Part shown: positions 34,941-44,152 of the stretch, piece after piece
Numbering within the stretch: position 1 is the stretch's first letter
Layout: every line of letters begins with the position of its first letter
DNA from: Alloscardovia sp963543015
GTDB lineage: Bacteria; Actinomycetota; Actinomycetes; Actinomycetales; Bifidobacteriaceae
Direction of reading: 5' to 3'
DNA: 64,000 nt
NCBI GenBank assembly: GCA_963543015.1
Contig: CAUTYZ010000002.1
Coordinates: forward strand, 165,967-229,966
The notes under the pieces: model-generated
What the model was told of the DNA's origin: nothing
What the model saw: the letters and a program-made list of their open reading frames with translations, nothing else
The model's database searches: none
Position numbers and translations under genes: made by a program

Positions 34941-35710
34941 AGTCCCACCGCCTTTGCAAGAGAATCTTCTTCTGCTTTCGACAGAATGCGATACGAGCCT
35001 GGCTTGACTTCACCGAGCTTAATTGGTCCGATTTGTGTACGTACAAGACGGACGACTGGGAAACCAAGTGCTCCGAAGATACGACGGACAATGCGATTAC
35101 GACCGGAATGCAAGACTACGCGAAGCATAGAATACTCTCGCGATTGATCCAAAACAGTGCATTGGTCAAGCTTAATCCAACCATCATCAAGCTGTACGCC
35201 AGTAGTGACCAGACGACGTGCGACGTTTCCGCCGATATGACCTTCTACAGTAACGATGTATGTTTTTGCTACTTCGTACTTTGGATGCATAACGTGCTGA
35301 GCAAGCTCACCGTCATCAGTCATCAAAATGAGTCCCTCGGAATCGTAATCGAGACGACCCATGTGGAAGACGCGTTCGTAGCCATCGCCGATAATATCGC
35401 GAAGTGTCCAGCGTCCTTTCTTATCGTCCATAGCTGAGAGCACCTTCTTAGGCTTATTTAATGCCAAAGTAACGTGCTTTGTCGATAGACGAATGCGAGA
35501 ACCGTCTACACGAATCTCCTGCTTTGCTGGATCGACACGTGTACCGAGCTCTGTGACGAGTTCACCGTCTACTTCGACACGTCCATCAGTAATCATGGTT
35601 TCGCACTTACGACGTGAACCAAAACCAGCTTGAGCAAGAACTTTCTGAAGACGAATTCCAGAATCAGTATTATCATGCGCTTTCTTAGCGCGGGAATATG
35701 GATGTGGCAT
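34937..35710 (-). CDS. RluB/RsuA-family rRNA pseudouridine synthase
   Basis: 257 residues: an N-terminal S4 RNA-binding domain (IRLQKVLAQAGFGSRRKCE) and a catalytic domain with the active Asp in GRLDYDSEGLILMT and the C-terminal GRNRIVRRIF element. The family modifies uridines in 23S or 16S rRNA; by analogy the target is the 23S site of RluB, but sequence alone does not fix it. It is the first gene of a two-gene unit with cmk-der. scpA/scpB, often upstream, are absent. Confidence 0.9.
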   Translation of the reverse strand: MPHPYSRAKKAHDNTDSGIRLQKVLAQAGFGSRRKCETMITDGRVEVDGELVTELGTRVDPAKQEIRVDGSRIRLSTKHVTLALNKPKKVLSAMDDKKGRWTLRDIIGDGYERVFHMGRLDYDSEGLILMTDDGELAQHVMHPKYEVAKTYIVTVEGHIGGNVARRLVTTGVQLDDGWIKLDQCTVLDQSREYSMLRVVLHSGRNRIVRRIFGALGFPVVRLVRTQIGPIKLGEVKPGSYRILSKAEEDSLAKAVGL

Positions 35711-35805
35711 CGTTCTCCCAACGTGGCCTAATAAATTAATATGAACATAACAATTATAGGTGGAGCCCTTGATAGAATGGCTACGTTCACTAAAAGCGAG
35801 GTATT

Positions 35806-36798
35806 ATGACAGATAACTTAGTGTATACATCTGAGACGTCTAAGGCTTCCCATACAAAGAGTCCAAACCGTCTCGTTCGCGTAGCTGCAGAGTTTGCAGG
35901 TACAGCTTTTATTGTTTTTGCAATTTATGCGATTAGCACCTGGGGCGCTCTTCTTAATTCTTCAGCAATTTTGCTTGTTGTGGGATTGGGCACTGCTCTT
36001 GCTTATGCTGCCGCAACACTTACTTTTGGACGTGCATCGGGCGGTCATTTCAATCCTGCCGTAACGCTGACAGGCGTGCTTACTGGCGTCATTGACTGGA
36101 TTGATGGTCTTACATATCTCTGTGCACAGGTTTTGGGTGGTTTAGCTGCAGCTGGCGTGTGGTATGTGCTGACACCAGTTACACAAAATCTTACCCTGAA
36201 GACATGGATTACGTTGGGAATCAACGGTTACGATAAGAATAACCCAATGGCATTGTTGGGTTCTAGCTCGAACTTGACTTTCGGCATTCGTCATGCCATT
36301 GCTATCGAACTCATCTTCACCGTAATTGTCGTGGCAGCTTTCTACGCAACTGTCCGTGCTGATGGTTCTGCTCGTAAGAACCATGTCGGTGCAATTGCTG
36401 CTGCTTATGGCATTGGTGCTATGAGCGCATACATTGTCGACGGTGCCGGTTTGAATCCTGCACGTTCAACAGGTCTCGCAGTTGTCGCACATGCTACCAA
36501 AGCTTTGGACACAAATCCACTCACCCAGTTGTGGGTCTTCTGGGTTGTTCCATTGGTTGCTGCTGCTGTCGTCGCTTTCGGTTTCATCATTCGCGATTCC
36601 GTTCAGGCACAGCGTGCAGAAACTGAAGCCGCTGTGGCTGCATTGCGCTTGGAGCAGGAAGCTGAAGCTGCTGCACAAGAAGATGACGATGAGGAAGTTA
36701 TCGTTGATGAAGAATCACACGATGCTGAACTTCCTGAAGTTGTTATCGAAACTGAAGCATCCGAGACTCAGTCTGATGAGGATGAATCACACGAATAA
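35806..36798 (+). CDS. MIP-family aquaporin / glycerol facilitator
   Basis: 330-residue channel with six membrane helices and both half-helix NPA motifs, HFNPAVTLTG and GLNPARSTG. The spacing suits an aquaporin; Arg follows the second NPA as required for the selectivity filter. The C-terminal 65 residues are a Glu/Ala/Asp-rich charged tail, long for the family. GAGG lies before the ATG. The gene is divergent from rluB and is closed by the strongest hairpin in the window. Water versus glycerol preference is not certain. Confidence 0.92.
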   Translation: MTDNLVYTSETSKASHTKSPNRLVRVAAEFAGTAFIVFAIYAISTWGALLNSSAILLVVGLGTALAYAAATLTFGRASGGHFNPAVTLTGVLTGVIDWIDGLTYLCAQVLGGLAAAGVWYVLTPVTQNLTLKTWITLGINGYDKNNPMALLGSSSNLTFGIRHAIAIELIFTVIVVAAFYATVRADGSARKNHVGAIAAAYGIGAMSAYIVDGAGLNPARSTGLAVVAHATKALDTNPLTQLWVFWVVPLVAAAVVAFGFIIRDSVQAQRAETEAAVAALRLEQEAEAAAQEDDDEEVIVDEESHDAELPEVVIETEASETQSDEDESHE

Positions 36799-36831
36799 GT
36801 AGTGTTTCGAAGGAAAATAATTTCTTTTCGG

Positions 36832-36880
36832 CATACAATTGAGGGGGCTGGCAGGTGATGCCAGCCCCCTCAATTGTATG
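36832..36880. terminator. perfect 22-bp hairpin between aquaporin and DUF3017 genes
   Basis: 36832-36853 pairs perfectly with 36859-36880 (core GAGGGGGCTGGC), loop of 5 bases. It lies between convergent genes and can stop both; A/T runs flank the GC core on each side. Confidence 0.9.
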
Positions 36881-36915
36881 TACTGAGCGCATTACAGCGT
36901 TACAGCTCGTATGAA

Positions 36916-37185
36916 TTAGATGAAAATAATACTGACGTATGTGACGACTAATCCAATTGCCAACCCAAAACTAATAAAAGCGTCGAAAGCTACTGAGCGC
37001 ACTTTCCACGGCGATGTGTCCCGCATAATGACACGTACCACTCCCATCACGAAGGCATATGCCGCAAAAACGTAGGTAGCAATATCCACAAAACCAAACC
37101 AAGCAATAATGACGCTTATGACAATAACGCTTACTGTCGTAATGCTTGGCCATAACGGCTCAATATGCTGCGGCCGAGTAGACAT
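36916..37185 (-). CDS. DUF3017 family small membrane protein
   Basis: 89 residues, three membrane helices (about 13-30, 33-52, 68-88) with a basic loop RVIMRDTSPWKVRS. It fits DUF3017, an actinobacterial family found beside purH or folD. GAAAGGA precedes the ATG. It lies downstream of purH, separated by a hairpin. Function unknown. Confidence 0.7.
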   Translation of the reverse strand: MSTRPQHIEPLWPSITTVSVIVISVIIAWFGFVDIATYVFAAYAFVMGVVRVIMRDTSPWKVRSVAFDAFISFGLAIGLVVTYVSIIFI

Positions 37186-37348
37186 CTCAGCTTCCTTTCA
37201 CGGGGAGGACGGATACGTGTATGGGACACGTGTATGGATAGAAGCGCGCACTTCGAACGATAATCACTGTCTAAGTCAATTCATGTGATACGGAAACGGT
37301 GTTGTAATGCGCACATATCACTGGAATGCGTTGACTGAGTTGATTGAG

Positions 37349-37380
37349 TTGACTGGCTAGTGATTAAATTAGCCAGTCAA
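37349..37380 (-). terminator. hairpin after purH
   Basis: Perfect 11-bp stem TTGACTGGCTA (37349-37359) with 37370-37380, located 35 bases beyond the purH stop. TTGACTGAG/TTGATTGAG words repeat next to it (37331-37349). Confidence 0.65.
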
Positions 37381-37414
37381 CAGTACCTATGATTTACGAA
37401 TCACGCGTATCTCA

Positions 37415-39010
37415 TCAGTGGAAGAAGTGACGAGTACCTGTCACATACATGGTGATACCCGCTTCTTGAGCAGCTTCGAAGACTTCGTTATCGCGGATAG
37501 AACCGCCAGGATGAACGATAGCCTTCACTCCAGCATCGGTGAGAATCTTCATTCCATCAGCAAATGGGAAGAATGCATCGGAAGCTGCCACAGCTCCCTG
37601 AGTACGATTGCGTCCCTCATCAAGAGTGTTCGCTCGATCTACTGCAAGATGAGACGAATCAACGCGATTGACCTGTCCCATTCCAATGCCGACAGTTGCT
37701 CCGTCATGTGCGATCAAAATCGCGTTTGACTTTACGGATCGAACTGCGCGCCATGCGAATTCGAGATCCTTCAAAGTCTCGTCATCAGCTGCTTCGCCTG
37801 CTACCAGCGTCCAGTTACGTGGATCGTCTCCATCCGACTGGAAGACATCCATATCCTGTACCAGCAGTCCCCCATCAATTTGGCGGAACTGCTCATGTGC
37901 AACTGGAGCGACAGGAACCTTGAGAATACGCAAATTCTTCTTTGTCTGAAGAAGCTCGAGAGCTTCAGGCTCATAGTCTGGTGCGACGATAACTTCCGTG
38001 AAAATTGGCTTGACAGACTGTGCCATCTCAAGGGTGACAGTTGCGTTTGCTGCAATCACACCGCCATAAGCACTCATTGGATCGCATGCATGAGCTTTAC
38101 GATGAGCTTCAGCAACGGTATCAGCAATTGCCAATCCGCATGGGTTGGAATGCTTGACCACTGCTACAGCAATCTGATCCTTAAAGTCCCACACGCTTCG
38201 CCAAGCAGAATCTGCATCAACGTAATTGTTATAGCTCATTGGCTTTCCGCCAAGCTGCTCTGCGTGAGCAAAATCGCCGGATGTGAGTGGATCGACGAAC
38301 AATTGAGCATCTTGGTGAGAATTCTCACCGTAACGCAAAGTTGCAGTCTTATCCCATGTGCGAGTGTAAGTGTGGAAAGATTCCTCGCCCGGAAGAGTTT
38401 CTGGCTTAGTCCACTGCCGAGATGCCCACTCGATAATTGTCGCATCGTAGGAAGCTGTGTGAGCAAAAGCCTTAGCAGCCAAGTAACGGCGTTCTGGAAG
38501 GGTGAATCCTTCTCCATTTTCAATGCGCTGCGCGAGGATTTCATAATCGTGTGGATCAGTAATCACAGCTACCGTAGCTGCATTCTTTGCAGCTCCTCGA
38601 ACCATGGATGGACCACCGATGTCAATTTTTTCAATGGTATCAGCTTCATTTGCGCCTGAACGCACAGTGTCGGCAAATGGGTAAAGATTCACAACGACTG
38701 CGTCAAATGGCTCGATACCTAAGGTATTGAGCTGTTCCACATGATCTGGATTGGTCATATCTGCAAGAATTCCAGCATGAATGTGTGGATCCAAAGTCTT
38801 TACACGACCTTCGAGGCACTCAGGGAATCCTGTAACTTCTTCTGCTGTGGTGACGTTGACGCCAAGATTCTTCAGAAATTGAGCTGTCGAACCTGTAGAT
38901 ACGACAGTAGTACCAGCTTTTACAAAAGCCTGAGCGAGTACTTCTAAGCCTTCCTTGTGAAAGACTGATACGAGTGCGCGCTTAATTGGGCGTGCGGTGG
39001 TTTCACTCAT
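37415..39010 (-). CDS. purH: bifunctional AICAR formyltransferase / IMP cyclohydrolase
   Basis: Last two steps of IMP synthesis. 531 residues: an N-terminal MGS-like cyclohydrolase domain (VSVFHKEGLE, STGSTAQFL, TLDPHIHAG) and a C-terminal formyltransferase domain with KHSNPCGLA and the catalytic region around GMGQVNRVDS. GGAGGATATCC is a strong ribosome site. It follows sucC-sucD and a PerM-like gene on the same strand, the order seen in mycobacteria, except that purN is missing between PerM and purH. Confidence 0.97.
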   Translation of the reverse strand: MSETTARPIKRALVSVFHKEGLEVLAQAFVKAGTTVVSTGSTAQFLKNLGVNVTTAEEVTGFPECLEGRVKTLDPHIHAGILADMTNPDHVEQLNTLGIEPFDAVVVNLYPFADTVRSGANEADTIEKIDIGGPSMVRGAAKNAATVAVITDPHDYEILAQRIENGEGFTLPERRYLAAKAFAHTASYDATIIEWASRQWTKPETLPGEESFHTYTRTWDKTATLRYGENSHQDAQLFVDPLTSGDFAHAEQLGGKPMSYNNYVDADSAWRSVWDFKDQIAVAVVKHSNPCGLAIADTVAEAHRKAHACDPMSAYGGVIAANATVTLEMAQSVKPIFTEVIVAPDYEPEALELLQTKKNLRILKVPVAPVAHEQFRQIDGGLLVQDMDVFQSDGDDPRNWTLVAGEAADDETLKDLEFAWRAVRSVKSNAILIAHDGATVGIGMGQVNRVDSSHLAVDRANTLDEGRNRTQGAVAASDAFFPFADGMKILTDAGVKAIVHPGGSIRDNEVFEAAQEAGITMYVTGTRHFFH

Positions 39011-39142
39011 GGATATCCTCCGATTCGTGGGTTGGGTCGTTTTCGGATAAATCTAATTCATGCATGGCACTGCTGTGCACAGTGTTTCCATGGACGGTGT
39101 TTTCATGCGTTGTATTTTCCATACACAGCGTTCTCGGATGAC
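39011..39142 (-). repeat. degenerate ENTVHG-coding repeats between perM-like gene and purH
   Basis: Reading on the minus strand, GAAAACACCGTCCATG, GAAACACTGTGCAC and GAGAACGCTGTGTATG are related units spanning the perM stop. A second frame (39230-39003) stays open through them and stops inside the purH start. It would extend the hydrophilic tail by about 35 residues after a one-base frameshift. Confidence 0.45.
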
Positions 39143-40746
39143 TGGTCATTCTCTGGATAATTGTCGTCAAAATTCTCACCAGAATCGTCACCAGCATCAG
39201 CATTTTCAGCACCAACTGGGGAAACATCACTCGAGCTTATTGTACGTGGAACGTCTGAATCTTGATCTACGTCATCGTCGGCGTTCTCATCAGTTGAGAC
39301 AGACAATGATCCGCGCAGATACATCACACCGAGCTGGATGAGAGCAATAACGATAACGCCAAGCCATGCGCATAATAGTCCCCATTGAATTGGACGTCCA
39401 AATGAGCTCAGACTCGACGATATTGTGATTCCTACATGCGCAAGATTCTTTGTACCTAAAGCACCCGATGACAGGGCGATAGCACATGCCGAAATGAGTA
39501 TGGAGCACATAATGCTGATAATGAACGAACCAATAGGATAAATATACGCGAGTAATCCACGCATCGAAAAATCAGGAGTGAGAAGACCGTATTCATTCTT
39601 GCGGATAAGACTGTAGAGTCCAAGAATCGTAATGAGAATGACAGGAAGGAGCAACGTTATGGTTCGTCCAGTTGCGGCGGTAATTGGTTCTGGGAAAAGA
39701 CCAAAAACAGGAATTGGTGGCATATTTGATGACTGCCCGATCCACAGGCTGAAAGTACCGAGTGACCCCACAGTAAAAGTAGCTCCCAGAGTCCATGCAA
39801 GAGCCCATATCAAGATGTTAGGCAACCATGCAAGGGATAACACTGACGTCATAATGCGCGCACCGATGCCCATATGAGTCATGACGAAAACGGTGTTCAT
39901 GGAGTGGTATCCACGAATCAGCCATACGAGGAAGGTAATAATTGAGATGACGGTGTAGAGAACAAGGATACGACGAGCTGTGCGCAATCCAAGTTCGATA
40001 TTGCGTCGAATTGTCGCTGACCAGTACTGGTCAGTAAAGTCTTGAATTTTTTTGTAAGGTTCTGAGTCACGTGTCCACGACAAGACATACGCGATGCTAG
40101 CCACGAGAAGTGGATAACAGATACACGCCCATGCAGGAGAAGAAACATTATCGCGGCACATATAAGCTATTCCCGCTACTGCAGCTGACCATGAAAGGAT
40201 AGTGGTCACATTTCCCCACACATCGCTTCGTCGACGAATCATCAGGGAACGCAGTAATACAATGCTCAGTAATGATAATCCAAGTGGAATGATGGACACA
40301 GTTAAGGCATCTGTATGAATAGAAATACCTTGTGATAACAGGATGAGGATACCTGTGAAGCTGCCATTAACCGTGCTTAAATCGCCGCCAGTTTCCATGG
40401 ACGCGATGAGGAGAAAGAGAGATACAAAAAGGAAAAGTGCAAGAGCATACAGTCCGAGCGCGATAACTGTTGTGAGCAATCCTCGCAGAATGCTACGAAC
40501 ACGATTTCGAGGTCCTGAAGACAAGAATGATGAGCTTGTGGAGGAAGAAGATTGCCGACCAGCACGTGGCGATGATGATTGCTTATTCGAGTACGAGCTG
40601 CGGGTGTTCTCTGTACTCTTTACAGCTCTCTTCGTAGCGCTCTTCAGATGGCTGTCCTCAGCATTAAATTCAGCTTGTTTCTCATCATTCTTCTCGCGTG
40701 CAGTGAGCTCAGCATCTGCTGACGAAATCGTGCGTCCTTGTGACAT
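39103..40746 (-). CDS. PerM-like polytopic membrane protein (DUF6350)
   Basis: 547 residues: a hydrophilic Ser/Lys-rich N-terminus (about 1-80), about eleven membrane helices (80-475), and a Ser/Asp-rich acidic tail. Position between sucD and purH and the layout match Rv0955/PerM, a membrane protein linked to cell-division and cell-wall homeostasis in mycobacteria, now the DUF6350 family. Sequence similarity cannot be measured here, so the call leans on synteny and topology. Confidence 0.72.
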   Translation of the reverse strand: MSQGRTISSADAELTAREKNDEKQAEFNAEDSHLKSATKRAVKSTENTRSSYSNKQSSSPRAGRQSSSSTSSSFLSSGPRNRVRSILRGLLTTVIALGLYALALFLFVSLFLLIASMETGGDLSTVNGSFTGILILLSQGISIHTDALTVSIIPLGLSLLSIVLLRSLMIRRRSDVWGNVTTILSWSAAVAGIAYMCRDNVSSPAWACICYPLLVASIAYVLSWTRDSEPYKKIQDFTDQYWSATIRRNIELGLRTARRILVLYTVISIITFLVWLIRGYHSMNTVFVMTHMGIGARIMTSVLSLAWLPNILIWALAWTLGATFTVGSLGTFSLWIGQSSNMPPIPVFGLFPEPITAATGRTITLLLPVILITILGLYSLIRKNEYGLLTPDFSMRGLLAYIYPIGSFIISIMCSILISACAIALSSGALGTKNLAHVGITISSSLSSFGRPIQWGLLCAWLGVIVIALIQLGVMYLRGSLSVSTDENADDDVDQDSDVPRTISSSDVSPVGAENADAGDDSGENFDDNYPENDQSSENAVYGKYNA

Positions 40747-40846
40747 ATGTAGCAGTTCTCCTCTATTCCACGCTTATGTCATGCTTTCGCATCTTGTTTT
40801 CGTATGTTTTCTTAAGCTTCATGCTTATATAATGAGCTGAGTAAAT

Positions 40847-41767
40847 TTACATGCTTTCCAAGATGTTTCTCATGAGCTGGGCAGTCTCACTTGGATTTCG
40901 ACCAACGCTGATACCGCAAGCCTCCAGAGCTTCTTTCTTACCCTGTGCCGTACCGCTTCCACCAGAAACAATTGCGCCCGCATGTCCCATCTGCTTGCCT
41001 TCAGGAGCACTATATCCAGCAATATACGCGACGATTGGCTTCGTCATGTGTTCCTGAGCCCATACGGCAAGTTCCTGCTCAGCAGATCCACCAATTTCGC
41101 CGATAAGAACGCACGCTTTAACACGGGTATCATTATTGAGAATTTCTAACGCTTCCTGCTGCGTCGTTCCGACTATAGGGTCACCACCGACGCCAATAGC
41201 TGCTGCGAAGCCATAGTCAGCAAGTTCAGCCATTAATTGATACGTCAAGGTGCCTGACTTTGATACCAAGCCGAGCGGACCGTATCCGACGATATCATCA
41301 GGAATAATTCCCAAGTTAACGCCGTAGATACCTTGTTCCTTATCAGAGTCAGATGTATATGTCGATAAGCCTGGGCAGTTAGGACCCACGATACGCACAT
41401 TGTGTTCTCGAGCAAGTGCGACACAGTATGCAGTGTCTGCTACAGGAATTCCTTCTGTGATGACGACAATGAGTGGAATCTCTGCTTCAATTGCTTCGAC
41501 CATTGCTGCTTTTGCAAAACGTGGAGGAACAAAAATCACCGTAGCTTGAGCATTCGTAGCAGCCTTTGCCTCCGCGCATGTGGCATAAATAGCTACTTCG
41601 CGCGTGTCTGTCACATCGTCGAAAGTGAGCGACTGTCCGCCCTTTCGTGGATTAACACCTGCTACGATATTCGTTCCTGTTTTGAGCATACGAGCAGTGT
41701 GGGTCATGCCTTGGTGACCAGTCATACCTTGAACGATAACTGGTGCATTTGGTTCGATAAAACTCAT
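40847..41767 (-). CDS. sucD: succinyl-CoA ligase (ADP-forming), alpha subunit
   Basis: 306 residues. CoA-binding N-terminal Rossmann domain with VQGMTGHQGMTHT, and the phosphohistidine loop GHAGAIVSGG near residue 249. Interconverts succinyl-CoA and succinate with nucleotide phosphorylation together with SucC, whose gene ends 8 bases upstream. In a fermentative bifidobacterium without a full citric-acid cycle it probably supplies succinyl-CoA. Confidence 0.96.
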   Translation of the reverse strand: MSFIEPNAPVIVQGMTGHQGMTHTARMLKTGTNIVAGVNPRKGGQSLTFDDVTDTREVAIYATCAEAKAATNAQATVIFVPPRFAKAAMVEAIEAEIPLIVVITEGIPVADTAYCVALAREHNVRIVGPNCPGLSTYTSDSDKEQGIYGVNLGIIPDDIVGYGPLGLVSKSGTLTYQLMAELADYGFAAAIGVGGDPIVGTTQQEALEILNNDTRVKACVLIGEIGGSAEQELAVWAQEHMTKPIVAYIAGYSAPEGKQMGHAGAIVSGGSGTAQGKKEALEACGISVGRNPSETAQLMRNILESM

Positions 41768-41775
41768 GCTCGCCT

Positions 41776-42987
41776 CTACTTGGTTGGAATATTCAATTTC
41801 TGTGCAGCAAGAGCAACTGCCTCTTGCGCAGCTTCATTCATAGTACGTGCTACATGGATGGAATCATGATGTGCATCGGCAAGAATGCGTAAACCTTCTG
41901 CAGCTTCATAGCCATCAAATCGCACGACAATGTCACACAAGGTCTCACCACGAGACTCGATTGTATGAAGTGCTTCGAGAATTCCTTCAGCAACGAGCTT
42001 GCAGGAGGTAATTCCGCCGTATACGTTGATAAACACTGACTGAACGTGAGGATCAGATGTCACGATGCTTAAACTCTCAGCCATTAATTCAGCAGATGCA
42101 CCGCCTCCGATATCGAGGAAGTTTGCCGGTTTAATGTCCTCTGCATATGCGGCACCTGCATCTGCGACGGCATCGATAGAACTCATGACGAGACCAGCAC
42201 CGTTTCCGATAACTCCCACGTTTCCATGAAGATGCACATAATGAAGATCATGCTCTTCTGCGCGTGCTTCTAATGGGTCTTTTTCAAAGTTTGTATCGAA
42301 ACGAGTCCACCCATCATGACGGAATGCAGCATTAGAATCCAGCGAAATTTTTGCATCAAGGGCGACGAGTTTTTTCGATGCTTCATCATCAGGATTTCCC
42401 ACTTTTGCCAGTGGATTAATTTCTACCAATGTAGCATCGTTGTCGATGAATACCTTCCATATGTCAAGAAGAATATGGGCAGCCTGATCGTTGTCAGCAT
42501 GATGGAAGCCAATTTCCTGAGCCATCGCACGAGCTGCTTCAAAATTGAAATCATCCAAAGGATCGATATGAAGTCTCTTCACGAATTCTGGATGCTCGCG
42601 AGCAATCTCTTCTACTTCAGTGCCGCCGGCTGCTGTAGCTAAGACATCATAATCGCGAGAGGATCGGTCTACAGAAATCGACACGTAGTATTCGTGAAGA
42701 ATAGAAGCTACCTCTACAACTAACAATCCACGAACCTTGTGACCGTGAATTGTCATTCCGAGGATATGCTCAGACATAAACCGTGCTTCATCCTCATCGT
42801 GAACAATCTTGACTCCCCCAGCCTGACCACGATGACCTATACGTACTTGAGCTTTAAGAACGCATGGGAAACCAAGAGAACGTGCAGCATCCACAGCCTC
42901 ATCTACTGTCGAGGCAAAGATACCTTCCGGGATAGGAACATTCTTCTCAGCAAGGAGTTCGCGTGCTTGGTATTCATATAAATCCAT
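41776..42987 (-). CDS. sucC: succinyl-CoA ligase (ADP-forming), beta subunit
   Basis: 403 residues with an ATP-grasp domain starting MDLYEYQARELLAEKN and the C-terminal catalytic region GNGAGLVMSSID with NVYGGITSCKLVAEGI. It forms the ligase with SucD and is the first gene of the pair. AAGGAGAG precedes the ATG. apt ends 14 bases before its start on the same strand, so a yajC-apt-sucC-sucD unit is possible, though a hairpin lies between yajC and apt. Confidence 0.96.
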   Translation of the reverse strand: MDLYEYQARELLAEKNVPIPEGIFASTVDEAVDAARSLGFPCVLKAQVRIGHRGQAGGVKIVHDEDEARFMSEHILGMTIHGHKVRGLLVVEVASILHEYYVSISVDRSSRDYDVLATAAGGTEVEEIAREHPEFVKRLHIDPLDDFNFEAARAMAQEIGFHHADNDQAAHILLDIWKVFIDNDATLVEINPLAKVGNPDDEASKKLVALDAKISLDSNAAFRHDGWTRFDTNFEKDPLEARAEEHDLHYVHLHGNVGVIGNGAGLVMSSIDAVADAGAAYAEDIKPANFLDIGGGASAELMAESLSIVTSDPHVQSVFINVYGGITSCKLVAEGILEALHTIESRGETLCDIVVRFDGYEAAEGLRILADAHHDSIHVARTMNEAAQEAVALAAQKLNIPTK

Positions 42988-43001
42988 GTGAGGCTCTCCT
43001 T

Positions 43002-43580
43002 TTATGCAGGCATGACCATCATAGTAGAGACAGGATGATTCTCGAGCTTAGACATGCCATTAAGCCCATCGAGTTCCATAACGAAGCTGAATCCAGATAC
43101 AGAGCAATCAATGCTCTCGAAGAGCTTCATTGCAGCCCATGCAGTACCACCGGTAGCAATCAAATCGTCGACGATGAGAATGCGCGACTGAGCTGGAACG
43201 ATGCCTTCTTCAATCTCCATAGTTGCAGAGCCGTATTCCAAGTCATAGCTTTGAGATACCACAGGTGGTGGCAGCTTCCCTGCTTTACGAACCGCTACAA
43301 AACCCTTCTGAAGCTTTTGAGCAAGTGCAGTACCGATAAGGAAACCACGAGCTTCAAGACCAGCGATATAGTCAAATTCGCTAGGCTTTACTGGCAGTGC
43401 ATTGACTAGACCTTGAATGAGCACATCAAGGCCGCGTGGATCTGCAAAAACAGGCATGAAATCCCTAAAAAGGATGCCTTCTTGTGGGAATCCAGGAATT
43501 GTTCGAATTAATGAGCACAAGTATTGTGCATCATCGTGTGGCAAAAGGGTACTGTCAGAAAGAGTGATATCTGAAGTCAT
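43002..43580 (-). CDS. apt: adenine phosphoribosyltransferase
   Basis: Purine salvage: adenine plus PRPP to AMP. 192 residues with the PRPP-binding motif ILIVDDLIATGGTA and the family pieces IRTIPGFPQEGILFRD and AGLEARGF. Full length. It lies between yajC and sucC; in mycobacteria secD and secF would stand between yajC and apt. Confidence 0.96.
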   Translation of the reverse strand: MTSDITLSDSTLLPHDDAQYLCSLIRTIPGFPQEGILFRDFMPVFADPRGLDVLIQGLVNALPVKPSEFDYIAGLEARGFLIGTALAQKLQKGFVAVRKAGKLPPPVVSQSYDLEYGSATMEIEEGIVPAQSRILIVDDLIATGGTAWAAMKLFESIDCSVSGFSFVMELDGLNGMSKLENHPVSTMMVMPA

Positions 43581-43607
43581 AATAGAAAAAGCTCAATTCA
43601 TACAAGC

Positions 43608-43657
43608 CGCGTATATCTCATGAAGTAATTAAGTATGAAAGCAATGAGATATACGCG
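43608..43657 (-). terminator. 14-bp hairpin between yajC and apt
   Basis: CGCGTATATCTCAT (43608-43621) pairs perfectly with 43644-43657, loop 22 bases. It sits between genes on the same strand, so it may end the ruvCAB-yajC message or attenuate reading into apt. No T-run. Confidence 0.6.
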
Positions 43658-43670
43658 TAATCAGTAAATA

Positions 43671-44117
43671 TTATTCTGCATCCTTGGTGGATGGTGTTTC
43701 TTCAGAGGATGCCTCAGCAGAAACAGCGTCGGCAGAATCAGCGCCATGGGAAGTTGTGTCATCAGAAGCTGTAGCTTCAGAAGAAGCATCCGTATCGTCG
43801 ATATTCTTCTGATCAAGAGGATTGCCATTTTCGTCTACTTCATCGTCACTGACATAAGCAGGAATAACTGGTGGCTCAGTAATTGCCTGAATGCGCCACT
43901 TTGACAAGCTTCCCTCAGAATTGATAACTACACTATCGTGATCCAAGTCAACGGACTCAATAGTTCCCAAAAGACCCGAATGCGTTGCAACTTCTGTACC
44001 TGGTTCGAGGCTTTCACGGAAATCCTTAATCTTTTCCTGCTGCTTACGCTGATTGCGCGAAGACCAGAAGGTAAAACCGATAAGAACGACGAAGATGATA
44101 ATCATAAGGAAATTCAT
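43671..44117 (-). CDS. yajC: preprotein translocase subunit YajC
   Basis: 148 residues: one membrane helix at the very N-terminus (about 2-18), the conserved RNQRKQQEKIKDFRESLEPG segment and a cytoplasmic domain with THSGLLGTIESVD. A long Asp/Ser/Ala/Glu-rich tail (about residues 95-148) is unusual. YajC normally works with SecD and SecF, neither of which is encoded here. It follows ruvB by 35 bases. Confidence 0.9.
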   Translation of the reverse strand: MNFLMIIIFVVLIGFTFWSSRNQRKQQEKIKDFRESLEPGTEVATHSGLLGTIESVDLDHDSVVINSEGSLSKWRIQAITEPPVIPAYVSDDEVDENGNPLDQKNIDDTDASSEATASDDTTSHGADSADAVSAEASSEETPSTKDAE

Positions 44118-44152
44118 GTGTGGCTCCTTGAAAGTGTAAGATTCTTCAAATT

